From positions 496,001-560,000 of the forward strand of contig JAJXWA010000001.1 of the NCBI GenBank assembly GCA_021781795.1: DNA of 64,000 nucleotides, written 5' to 3'. A program made the translations under genes and the position numbers. Shown one piece after another: positions 48,049 through 55,884 of this stretch. The stretch comes from Acidobacteriota bacterium. Its GTDB lineage: Bacteria > Acidobacteriota > Terriglobia > Terriglobales > Acidobacteriaceae. Each line of letters begins with the position of its first letter. Positions within the stretch are counted from its first letter, which is position 1. The notes below the pieces were generated by a model. It was not told where the DNA came from. It was given only the letters and a program-made list of their open reading frames with translations, and did no database searches.

Positions 48049-48807
48049 GTGAAGACACTCCTTTTGCTCACCTTACTGCTCGGTTGGCAAGGTGCTTCTT
48101 CTCAAACGAACGCGCAACCTGATACCGCTGCCTTCCCGCTTGCAGGCGACTGGGAGGGCGTTTTCATGTTTCAGGGCAAGGTCAATCATGTTGTGCTTCA
48201 CATGAACACAACGCCCGAAGGAAAGATGACAGCGCTCCTCGACAATACCGACCAGAAGTTCTCCGGCGATCCTGCGATCGGAGGTTCGTTCGACGGCAGC
48301 CATCTGATCCTTCGATTCTTCTATTGGAAGCCGAACGGCGATCGTGACCTGGAAGAGAAGTTTGCCACCTATGACGCGACCGTCAACCCGTCCAACTCAG
48401 AGCTGACCGGCGTCTTGACACAGGAAGGCTCGTGGCCGCTGAACTTCAAACGCCTCACCTGGCAGGCCAAGGTCCCTAAGCCCGCCCCGGCCACCAACTT
48501 CGACGGCGATTGGAAAGGCGTGGAGTACGAGAAGTACAAGGGAAAAGACCTCCAGATCCATTTCATCCTGCATCTTCATAACACCGAGGACGGCCTGATG
48601 GCCCTTATCGATTGCCCGGAAGAGAAATTCAAAGGAGCCTTGGCAAGCAAAGTCTCCTACGACATGAATTCGCGCCAGATCACGATCACGTTCAGCCAGG
48701 CAATCTTCGCTGGAAAGATGACCGCGGACGGCAAAGCTCTGGACACTTCCATGACGGAACCCGGTTTCCACTTTCTGATCCACTTCGATCGCATGGCGAA
48801 CCAATAG
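48049..48807 (+). CDS. Secreted protein with duplicated lipocalin-like domain
   Basis: 252 aa with signal peptide (TLLLLTLLLGWQGASSQ). Two similar ~100-residue halves: GDWEGVFMFQGKVNHVVLHMN...GKMTALLDN and GDWKGVEYEKYKGKDLQIHFILHLHN...GLMALIDC. Both have a G-D-W-x-G-V start and matching strand pattern, like a lipocalin/fatty-acid-binding barrel repeat found in secreted proteins of this group. Function unknown; a small-ligand or lipid carrier is possible. GTG 48049 has GAGGAG just upstream, and the track start four codons earlier overlaps that site. Confidence 0.72.
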   Translation: MKTLLLLTLLLGWQGASSQTNAQPDTAAFPLAGDWEGVFMFQGKVNHVVLHMNTTPEGKMTALLDNTDQKFSGDPAIGGSFDGSHLILRFFYWKPNGDRDLEEKFATYDATVNPSNSELTGVLTQEGSWPLNFKRLTWQAKVPKPAPATNFDGDWKGVEYEKYKGKDLQIHFILHLHNTEDGLMALIDCPEEKFKGALASKVSYDMNSRQITITFSQAIFAGKMTADGKALDTSMTEPGFHFLIHFDRMANQ

Positions 48808-49089
48808 GTCGAACCAGGTTGAGATGCTTTCTCTAGGAAGGCCGTGATCGCCGCAAGCATGCGCTCATCTATATGGTTCAGATGAAGGTGGAGCAACCCG
48901 GAACCTGAGTCTTACCCTGCCGGTCTTCCCACCGCGCACCACACCGCTTGTGAGAAACTAGAAGTGACAGGTCCTTGGGGCGTCGCACCCGTCTGCGCGC
49001 CCATACCGCGACTCAACACCATCTTTCTTACTCCGCCGGTTGCGCGCCGCACTTGCGCCCGCTCGCCGGCCTCCAGGAATGCAACGGCA

Positions 49090-50688
49090 ATGATCAGCGT
49101 CAGCAACGTCACCATGCGCTACGGCTCGAAGGTGCTCTTCGAGGACGTGAGTGTCTCCTTCGTCCCCGGCCGCCGCTACGGACTCACAGGCCCCAACGGC
49201 TCCGGCAAGTCCACCTTCATGAAGATCCTTACCGGCGAACTCGAGCCGCAGAAAGGCACCGTCGTCCGCCCCCGCAAAATGGGCGTCCTCCGCCAGGATC
49301 AGTTCGCCTTTGACGCCTATCGCGTCATCGACACCGTCATCATGGGCAACAAGCCCCTCTGGGCCGCCCTCGAAGAGCGCGACCGCATCTACGAGAAGGC
49401 CGAGCTATCCGACGCCGACGGCATGCGCCTCGGCGAGCTCGAAGGCATCATCGGCGACGAGGACGGCTACACCGCCGAGTCCGACGCCGCCGTGCTCCTC
49501 GATGGCCTCGATATCCGCGAAGATCTTCACGAGCGCAAGATGTCCGAGCTGCAGGGCGGCCAGAAAGTCCGCATCCTCCTCGCGCAGGCTCTCTTCGGCA
49601 AGCCCGAAGCCCTCATGCTCGACGAGCCCACCAACTACCTCGACCTCGACTCCATCCACTGGCTCCAGGACTTCCTGCAGAACTACGACGGCACCCTCAT
49701 CGTCATCTCCCACGACCGCCACTTCCTCAACAGCGTCACCACCCACACCGCCGACATCGACTATCAAACGATCATCACTTACACCGGCGGCTACGACGAC
49801 ATGGTCATGGCCAAGACGCAAATCCGCTCCACGCTCGAGTCGCAAAACGCCCAGCGCGAAAAGAAGATTGCGCAGCTCAACGAATTCATCGCGCGCTTCG
49901 CCGCCGGCACGCGCTCCTCGCAGGTCACCAGCCGCCGCAAAGAGGTCGAGCGCCTCCAGACCAACGAGCTCGCCCGCTCCAACATCCAGCGCCCCTTCAT
50001 CAAATTCGATCAGGTGCGCCCCAGCGGCAAGCACGTCCTCGAGTTCAAGCACCTCACCAAGGTCTACGGCGACCACACCGTCCTCGACGCCTTCTCCGCC
50101 AACGTTCTCCGCGGAGAAAAGGTCTGCCTCATGGGCCGCAACGGCGCCGGCAAAACCACGCTCCTCAAGAGCCTCCTCGCCAACTACCCCGGCCTCGCCG
50201 ACAAGGACTTCACCCTCGACTCCGGCTCCGTCTTCTGGGGCCACGAAGCGCAAATTGGCTACTTCCCGCAGGATGTCGGCTCCACCATCGAGCACGGCCT
50301 CACCGTCGCCGAGTGGCTCCATCGCTGGAACCCGCAGGCCCACGTCGAAGAGATTCGGGGAATCCTTGGCCAGATGCTCTTCAGCGGTGAAGAAGGCGCC
50401 AAGCCCACCAAGGCGCTCTCGGGCGGTGAGCAGGCGCGCCTCATCTTCTGCAAGCTCATCCTCACCAAGCCCAACATCCTCATCTTCGACGAGCCCACCA
50501 ACCACCTCGACCTCGAGTCCATCAACGCGCTCAACATCGCGCTCCAGCGCTACGAGGGCACGGTCCTGCTCGTCACCCACGACCACGACCTCATCGACGA
50601 AGTCGCCACCCGTCTATGGAACTTCGACCACGGCAGCATCGAAGACTTCCAGGGCCCCTACGAAGAGTGGAAGGGCAAGCACAACTAA
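49090..50688 (+). CDS. ABC-F family ATPase (YbiT-like)
   Basis: 532 aa with two ATP-binding cassettes and no membrane segments. Cassette 1: GPNGSGKSTF Walker A, SELQGGQKVRILLAQAL signature, LMLDEPTNYLDLDS Walker B. Linker (residues ~240-300) is rich in charged helices. Cassette 2: GRNGAGKTTLL, LSGGEQARLIFCK, LIFDEPTNHLDLES. ABC-F proteins act on the ribosome rather than in transport; length and sequence pattern resemble E. coli YbiT, with no antibiotic-resistance-type C-terminal extension. The track start is 42 codons early; ATG 49090 begins the family's usual MISVSNVTMRYG. Confidence 0.9.
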   Translation: MISVSNVTMRYGSKVLFEDVSVSFVPGRRYGLTGPNGSGKSTFMKILTGELEPQKGTVVRPRKMGVLRQDQFAFDAYRVIDTVIMGNKPLWAALEERDRIYEKAELSDADGMRLGELEGIIGDEDGYTAESDAAVLLDGLDIREDLHERKMSELQGGQKVRILLAQALFGKPEALMLDEPTNYLDLDSIHWLQDFLQNYDGTLIVISHDRHFLNSVTTHTADIDYQTIITYTGGYDDMVMAKTQIRSTLESQNAQREKKIAQLNEFIARFAAGTRSSQVTSRRKEVERLQTNELARSNIQRPFIKFDQVRPSGKHVLEFKHLTKVYGDHTVLDAFSANVLRGEKVCLMGRNGAGKTTLLKSLLANYPGLADKDFTLDSGSVFWGHEAQIGYFPQDVGSTIEHGLTVAEWLHRWNPQAHVEEIRGILGQMLFSGEEGAKPTKALSGGEQARLIFCKLILTKPNILIFDEPTNHLDLESINALNIALQRYEGTVLLVTHDHDLIDEVATRLWNFDHGSIEDFQGPYEEWKGKHN

Positions 50689-51082
50689 CTCCCGCGCATT
50701 ACGGAAGGAGCCGGGAGCTTCAGCTCCCGGAAAGACAGCTCAACTTAAAATGGCCTTCAGGCCCGGATCCCACCTACGAACCCGACGGTTGATCTGGGCG
50801 TTGCACCCGATGCGAAGCGCCCCATTCCTGACGGTTGGAGGTTGCCGGGTGCCCATTCATGCGCGCCTTTTGCGCATGAGTGGGGTTGGCTCACCTCCTC
50901 TTCAATGGCGATGGCTATAGCTCTCTAGCCCGTCTCTACGCCGCCCCGTGGCACCTTCGTGTTACTGGCCACCAATTTGTTGTATTGAGCACCTTGGCGA
51001 AATCCCTCATCCTAGACCTCAAAATAGTTCCCCGCGGCGCCAGCCATTGGGACTCATCGCGGAGAACATCGAGGAGAAGAAG
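50689..51082. other. Structured non-coding region after the ABC-F gene
   Basis: A perfect hairpin CCGGGAGC-TTCA-GCTCCCGG (50711-50730) stands 22 bases after the stop, without a T-run. Between about 50800 and 50860 GCACCCG and CGGGTGC can pair over a ~40-base loop. No protein gene is convincing here. Confidence 0.55.
50852..50884. repeat. REP-like hairpin, left copy
   Basis: CCCATTCATGCGC / GCGCATGAGTGGG forms a 13-bp stem (one wobble) with a 7-base loop. The outer half (CCCATnCATG ... CATGnGTGGG) recurs in the hairpin at 51339-51377, suggesting a repeated palindromic element. Confidence 0.5.
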
Positions 51083-51325
51083 ATGCGAGAAACCATCGAG
51101 GCCGGCGATCTGGTAAAAGTCTCATGCAAGACTGGGCTGTGGACGGTTGTCGCGGTCCGCGTACGAAACCTTGAGCCAAAATTCATGGTCCAGCTCGGAG
51201 AGGACCCGGCAACGAGTCAGTGGTTTCATAGCGACGCCGTAAGGCTCATGCAGAAAACTGCAAAGCCTCAGGATGATCCAGGCTTTACTTTCATGAGCAG
51301 CATCACCGAATGCCAACCGCACTGA
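51083..51325 (+). CDS. Hypothetical protein, 80 aa
   Basis: Begins MRETIEAGDLVKVSCKTGLWTVVAVR, with GAGGAG upstream of ATG 51083. The sequence has a well-formed beta-rich start (GDLVKV..KTGLWTVVAVRV) like a small SH3/KOW-type or tail domain, and ends in ECQPH. No family recognised. The flanking hairpin pair and lack of neighbours make it a possible selfish or accessory insertion, but it could also be an ordinary small gene. Confidence 0.5.
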   Translation: MRETIEAGDLVKVSCKTGLWTVVAVRVRNLEPKFMVQLGEDPATSQWFHSDAVRLMQKTAKPQDDPGFTFMSSITECQPH

Positions 51326-51338
51326 AGATCACAGGTAC

Positions 51339-51377
51339 CCCATCCATGGCGCCTGCTCAGCGGGCGCCATGGGTGGG
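51339..51377. repeat. REP-like hairpin, right copy
   Basis: CCCATCCATGGCGCC / GGCGCCATGGGTGGG gives a 15-bp stem (one wobble) with a 9-base loop. It starts 13 bases after the stop of the 80-aa ORF and shares its outer half with the hairpin at 50852-50884. No T-run follows, so it is not a classical terminator. Confidence 0.5.
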
Positions 51378-51877
51378 AGAGTACGACTCCATCCCCGCCA
51401 CCCTGCTGCCCCGCGGATGGCTGTCAAGCCCCGCACTTCAACAAAACTCTGCAACCCTCTCATTCCACTCGCAAAATTCCCCGCGCCCGTTTGCATATTC
51501 ACTCCCAGCAAACGCGCACAATAAAGATAGTCATGAAAAACCGCGCCCACCAACCCGTCGAACACCGCGTCTCGATCAGGTGGACTCTGTCCGCCTGCGC
51601 CCCGCAGGGAAATACACCACCCCCCTGGAATATTTTTCTTTTCCACAGACCGCACGTCTGAAAACTGCTCCTCGAACTCCGACCGAATCAGTCCGGCTCG
51701 CCACCGTCCCCGCCGCCGCTCTCGTACCGCTTTCATCACCCGCCCCGTGCGCCTACAATCCAATTAGCGGGCTCTTCCGGCCCACCGCGTCATCAGGACA
51801 CAATCGGGCCGGCTCACGCGCTGCATCAGATGCGCCCCATAAGGCGTCTGAATCCCACTTTTTATCCAGGAGTCGCA
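51378..51877. other. Intergenic region before the cyclophilin gene
   Basis: About 500 bases without a gene I can support. The overlapping ORFs on the two strands have no domain features. Promoter for the cyclophilin gene is probably here but not clear. Confidence 0.4.
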
Positions 51878-52408
51878 ATGGCACTCGCCGCAGGAATCTA
51901 TGCCGTCTTCCAGACCACCGAAGGCAAAATCACTGTTCGTCTCTTTGAATCCGACGCGCCCATCACCGTCAAGAACTTCATCGAGCTGGCCGAGGGGACT
52001 CGCGAGTGGACGCACCCCACCACCCGCACCAAGTCCACTACCAAGCTCTACGACGGCACCATCTTCCACCGCGTCATTCCAGACTTCATGATTCAGGGCG
52101 GCGATCCCGCTGGCAACGGCATGGGCGGCCCCGGCTACCGCTTCCAGGACGAGACCAAGGGCTCGCCCCACAAATTCGACAAGCCTGGAAAGCTCGCCAT
52201 GGCCAACTCCGGCCCCGGCACCAACGGCTCTCAGTTCTTCCTCACCGTCACACCCACGCCCTGGCTCACCGGCAATCACACCATCTTCGGCGAGGTCGTC
52301 GAGGGGCAGGAGATCGTCGTAAAAATCTCCAAAGTACCTCGCAACTCGCAGGACAAGCCCCACACCCCCGTCGTCCTCGAGTCCGTCGTCATCGAGCGCG
52401 TCGCCTGA
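51878..52408 (+). CDS. Peptidyl-prolyl cis-trans isomerase, cyclophilin type
   Basis: 176 aa. Cyclophilin core: GKITVRLFESDAPITVKNFIELA, YDGTIFHRVIPDFMIQGGDP, AMANSGPGTNGSQFFLTVTPTPWLTGNHTIFGEV. The catalytic Arg (FHRVI), FMIQGGDP and Q-F-F motif are intact. It has no signal peptide, so it acts in the cytoplasm, speeding proline isomerisation in folding proteins. Good SD (CAGGAG) before ATG 51878; the track start is 16 codons early. Confidence 0.94.
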   Translation: MALAAGIYAVFQTTEGKITVRLFESDAPITVKNFIELAEGTREWTHPTTRTKSTTKLYDGTIFHRVIPDFMIQGGDPAGNGMGGPGYRFQDETKGSPHKFDKPGKLAMANSGPGTNGSQFFLTVTPTPWLTGNHTIFGEVVEGQEIVVKISKVPRNSQDKPHTPVVLESVVIERVA

Positions 52409-52419
52409 TCAATAGAACC

Positions 52420-52448
52420 GCGCCATTCCATCCTTTATGGGATGGCGC
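52420..52448. terminator. Bidirectional hairpin between cyclophilin and recQ
   Basis: GCGCCATTCCAT / ATGGGATGGCGC is a 12-bp stem with one wobble and a 5-base loop between the two convergent genes. Its T-runs are weak. Confidence 0.5.
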
Positions 52449-52456
52449 AACTCCCC

Positions 52457-54559
52457 TCACTCCTGCCCGCACAGCTCCAGCAGCGCCGCGCCAAACCGCT
52501 CCACCTTAGCCGGCCCCATCCCATCCACGCCCAGCATCTCCCGCGGATTCCTCGGTCGCGCCTGCGCCAGCGCGTACAGCGTCCGGTCGTGCAGCACCAC
52601 ATACGCCGGCACACCGAGCTGCTTGGCCATCCCCGTGCGCCACTCCTTCAGCCTCGCTGCCAGCGCAGCACCGTCCGGCGACAGCTCCTCCGTACCCGCC
52701 ACGGCCTTCGTGCGGCCCTGTTTCCCGGTCCGCGTCACGCCCCGCTCTGTTTTGGGCCCGAGTCCACCGCCCCCATCCTGCACCATTCCGTCCGCAATCA
52801 GCAGCTCCAGCGGCCTTGACCGCCGTATCTCCAAGCCCCGCTCCGTCAGGCGCACCTTGCGGAATCGCCGCACCTCGCCGTCCTTCTCGTACTCGGCATC
52901 TTCAATGTCAATCAGCCCGGCGCGAATCATCGCCGCCAGCAGCCCATCGAACTCCTTGCGGCTCATCTGCCCCGCCAGCTCGAGATTCCGCTGCAGCGTC
53001 CCAGTCGCCTTGTATTCCACGGCCCGTAGCTCATCGGCAATCGCCTGAGCCGCATCCCGCTCCGCGGCCGTCGCCCGCCGAAAAAGCTTCAGCACCGCGC
53101 CCACCGGGTCGCACACATCGCACACGCCGCAGGCTCTCCCCGCATCCTCCTCGTCGCCGAAGTGCCGCACCAGTTGCGCCATCCGGCACGCGCTTGATTC
53201 CGTAAACCGCAGTACCTTCTCCAGCTGCTCCGCCCGAAATTGCGCCTGCACCGCATAGGTCTTCTTCCAACCCGTTCTTCCACGCGTCACGTTGCCGATA
53301 AAGTCAACCTTGGCGCCACCATGAATCTCCAGCTTTTCCAGTGCCTTAGCAAAGGCTTCTTCACTCAGTTTCGACTTTTTCCGAACGTCTTCCAGCGGCT
53401 CCGCATCCTCGCCCAGGAGCCGAAAGACCTGCTCCAGATCCGCCGCAGGCGGGTAGTCGCGGGTCAGAAAAAAATCATGCGTCCTCTGGTCCGCATAGCT
53501 GTGCATCAGAATCGTGCGGCTTGCCTCTCCATCCCGCCCCGCTCTCCCAATCTCCTGGTAATAGCCTTCAAGCGTTGCCGGCAGTCCGGCATGGATCACC
53601 GTCCGAATATCCGCCTTGTCAATCCCCATCCCAAAGGCAATCGTCGCGACCACCACATGCAACTCGCCCGCCTGAAAAGCCGCCTGCACGCGTTCCCGCC
53701 GTTCGGCTTCCAATCCGGCGTGGTATGCCGCCGCCGGAATCCTCACCGCAAGCTCCTCGGCAAGTTGCTCCGCCATCCGGCGCGAAGGCGCATACACAAT
53801 CGCCGGACGCCGCGCCCGGTCCGCCAGCAGCCGGAAAATGGCCCCAGCCCGCTCCGGCACAGGGGTCTCCACCACCTCAATCGCCAGATTGTCCCGCCGG
53901 AATCCATGAATGAAACGGGCCGGATTCGCCAGCCCAAGCTGGGCAACGATGTCTGCCTGCACTGCCGGCGTCGCCGTCGCCGTCAGCGCGAGCACCGGCG
54001 CAGGCCGCAGCGTCGGAATGTACTGCCCCAGCATCCGGTAGTCTGGTCGAAAATCATGTCCCCATTGCGAAATGCAGTGCGCCTCGTCAATCGCAATCAA
54101 GGACAGCCGCTGCTTCGCCAGCATCTCCGGAAAACCCGGCACCCGCAGCCGCTCCGGGGCGATGAAGAGAAATTGCAGTTGCCCTTTCAAGTAGTCCACG
54201 CACGCCTGCCGCGATGCCGCACGGTCCATCGCCGAGTGGATCCGAGCCACGCGCAGCCCAAGCGCCGCCAGCTTCGTCGCCTGGTCCTCCATCAGCGCAA
54301 TCAACGGCGAAATCACCAGCGCCGTCCCTCCTCGCACAATGGCTGGCAGTTGGTAGCAGAGGCTCTTCCCGGACCCCGTCGGCATCACCAGCAGCAGGTC
54401 GCGGCCTTTCACAGCCGATCGGCACACCGCCTCCTGATTCGCTCGAAACTCTGAAAAACCAAAAACTTCGCGCAGAAAGCTAGAAAGATGATTCAGATTG
54501 GATGAGGGTGTCAAAAGGCTGCAATCCTTGGCCCTCGGACTCGTCAAAGCATCTCCCAT
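52457..54559 (-). CDS. recQ: ATP-dependent DNA helicase RecQ
   Basis: 700 aa. RecA-like lobes: LVMPTGSGKSLCYQLP (Walker A), IAIDEAHCISQWGHDFRPDYR (DEAH with RecQ loop), LTATATP, YYQEIGRAGRDG. The RecQ C-terminal zinc region has CGVCDVC, and an HRDC domain at the end (NPREMLGVDGMGPAKVERFG) completes the family architecture. It unwinds DNA 3'-5' in repair. ATG with GGGGAAGG upstream is well placed. It lies divergently from an OxyR-like regulator, 170 bases between starts. Confidence 0.95.
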   Translation of the reverse strand: MGDALTSPRAKDCSLLTPSSNLNHLSSFLREVFGFSEFRANQEAVCRSAVKGRDLLLVMPTGSGKSLCYQLPAIVRGGTALVISPLIALMEDQATKLAALGLRVARIHSAMDRAASRQACVDYLKGQLQFLFIAPERLRVPGFPEMLAKQRLSLIAIDEAHCISQWGHDFRPDYRMLGQYIPTLRPAPVLALTATATPAVQADIVAQLGLANPARFIHGFRRDNLAIEVVETPVPERAGAIFRLLADRARRPAIVYAPSRRMAEQLAEELAVRIPAAAYHAGLEAERRERVQAAFQAGELHVVVATIAFGMGIDKADIRTVIHAGLPATLEGYYQEIGRAGRDGEASRTILMHSYADQRTHDFFLTRDYPPAADLEQVFRLLGEDAEPLEDVRKKSKLSEEAFAKALEKLEIHGGAKVDFIGNVTRGRTGWKKTYAVQAQFRAEQLEKVLRFTESSACRMAQLVRHFGDEEDAGRACGVCDVCDPVGAVLKLFRRATAAERDAAQAIADELRAVEYKATGTLQRNLELAGQMSRKEFDGLLAAMIRAGLIDIEDAEYEKDGEVRRFRKVRLTERGLEIRRSRPLELLIADGMVQDGGGGLGPKTERGVTRTGKQGRTKAVAGTEELSPDGAALAARLKEWRTGMAKQLGVPAYVVLHDRTLYALAQARPRNPREMLGVDGMGPAKVERFGAALLELCGQE

Positions 54560-54729
54560 GGACCTTCCCCAATCTACCGCAACCGGGCAGCCTGAAAGGC
54601 CTCACCGCAGACACAACCTCGTCGGGCGCTCGCGCGCAGGCTTGTCACATTGATGCGCTCTGTCAATTGTTTCTAAAATAGCGATTAACGGTTCCTATGA
54701 AGCAAAACGACAAAATGGGAGAACCCGCC

Positions 54730-55632
54730 ATGAATCTGCAGGACCTGCGCTACCTCGTCGCCGTTGCCGAACACCGCCACTTCCGCCGCGCAGCCGAAGC
54801 CTGCAATGTCAGCCAGCCCACCCTCAGCAGCCAGGTCCGCAAGCTCGAAGACGAGCTCGGTGTCACCCTGCTTGAACGCTCGAATAAGCGCGTCGAGCTC
54901 ACGCCTGTTGGGAGCCGCATTCTTGAGCACGCCCGCCACGCCCTCCACGAGACCGCGCAGATGGAAGAGGTCGCCCGCGCTGCCCGCGATCCCCTCGTCG
55001 GCCCGCTCAAGCTTGGCGTCATTCCTACGCTCGCGCCCTATCTCATGCCGCTCATCCTGCGCCCCCTTCGCGCTGCACACCCTGCTCTCGGCATCGACCT
55101 GTGGGAGGACCAGACCCATTCCCTCATCGACGGCCTGCGCAACCACCGCCTCGACGCCGCTCTGCTCGCCACCGCCTCGGATACGCCCGAAATCACTGAA
55201 ATCGCCCTCTTCCACGAGCCACTCCTCGCCGCCCTGCCCTCCACACACTGCCTCGCCGCCCTGCAGACGGTCAGCGAAGACGCCCTCACCAGCGAACTCC
55301 TCGTCCTCGCCGACGGCCACTGCCTCGCCAACCAGACCCTCGACGCTTGCGGCGCGCGCCACACCGCGAAGACCGGCCTGCAGCGCTCCATGCAGGCCGC
55401 AACGCTGGAAACGCTAGTCAACCTCGTCGCCGCTGGCTACGGCGCCACCCTCATTCCAGCCCTCGCCGCCGGCTCGCTCGGCCAGCGCGGCATCGTCCTC
55501 CGTCCCCTAACCGGCCGCACCTTTCGCACCATCCGCCTCGCCAGCCGTCCCGGTTTCCCTCGACCCCAGGCCCTGCGCGCGATCGAGAAAGTCATCCGGG
55601 AGGCCGTCGTTCCAGCCCTTGCTGCCGCATAA
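54730..55632 (+). CDS. oxyR: LysR-family regulator, OxyR-like
   Basis: 300 aa. LysR helix-turn-helix (DLRYLVAVAEHRHFRRAAEACNVSQPTLSSQVRKLEDELG). The effector domain keeps the OxyR-type cysteine segment: DGHCLANQTLDACGARH, two Cys nine residues apart, matching the peroxide-sensing pair Cys199/Cys208 in E. coli, followed by ATLETLVNLVAAGYGATLIPALA. So it probably activates peroxide-defence genes by forming that disulfide. ATG 54730 has GGGAGA 7 bases before. Divergent recQ may be in its regulon, but no clear OxyR box is visible in between. Confidence 0.85.
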   Translation: MNLQDLRYLVAVAEHRHFRRAAEACNVSQPTLSSQVRKLEDELGVTLLERSNKRVELTPVGSRILEHARHALHETAQMEEVARAARDPLVGPLKLGVIPTLAPYLMPLILRPLRAAHPALGIDLWEDQTHSLIDGLRNHRLDAALLATASDTPEITEIALFHEPLLAALPSTHCLAALQTVSEDALTSELLVLADGHCLANQTLDACGARHTAKTGLQRSMQAATLETLVNLVAAGYGATLIPALAAGSLGQRGIVLRPLTGRTFRTIRLASRPGFPRPQALRAIEKVIREAVVPALAAA

Positions 55633-55649
55633 AAGCGCAGCAGCCAGCC

Positions 55650-55746
55650 TGTGGAAAAATCAGGCCAAAATCCAGACAAACACCGAAAAATTCCCTAAAT
55701 TCCCTAAGAACTCGGGATTCTTTGATTTCGGCCCGCCTTATCCACA
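55650..55746. promoter_or_regulatory. Two DnaA-box-like sites in an AT-richer segment before smc
   Basis: TTATCCACA (55738-55746) equals the consensus DnaA box, and TGTGGAAAA (55650-55658) is a one-mismatch copy on the other strand. Between them lie the tandem 9-base repeat AAATTCCCT-AAATTCCCT (55688-55705) and A/T-rich bases. It may be a regulatory DnaA site for smc or part of a replication-related region. Confidence 0.4.
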
Positions 55747-55884
55747 AAAACCGCCTTCCACGCCGTTGACCCGGCCCCTCCGGCTCCTTACAGTCAGTAA
55801 TCAAACGGCGACTCAGGCCTCCCGGCTGGGGTTGCCGTGGGCCTATTCGTCCAACGACCCAGAGCCCGCACCACCGGAGTGACA

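Noticed and set aside
49310-50920. 536-aa plus-strand ORF overlapping the ABC-F gene
   Set aside because: Low-complexity Ser/Arg/Pro-rich frame, a shadow of the ABC-F frame.
51329-51948. Overlapping ORFs 51329-51763 (-) and 51310-51948 (+)
   Set aside because: No SD, no domain, and a strong hairpin sits inside; treated as intergenic.
54660-54715. OxyR box between recQ and oxyR
   Set aside because: ATAG and CTAT elements occur, but not with the 7-base spacing of the known motif.
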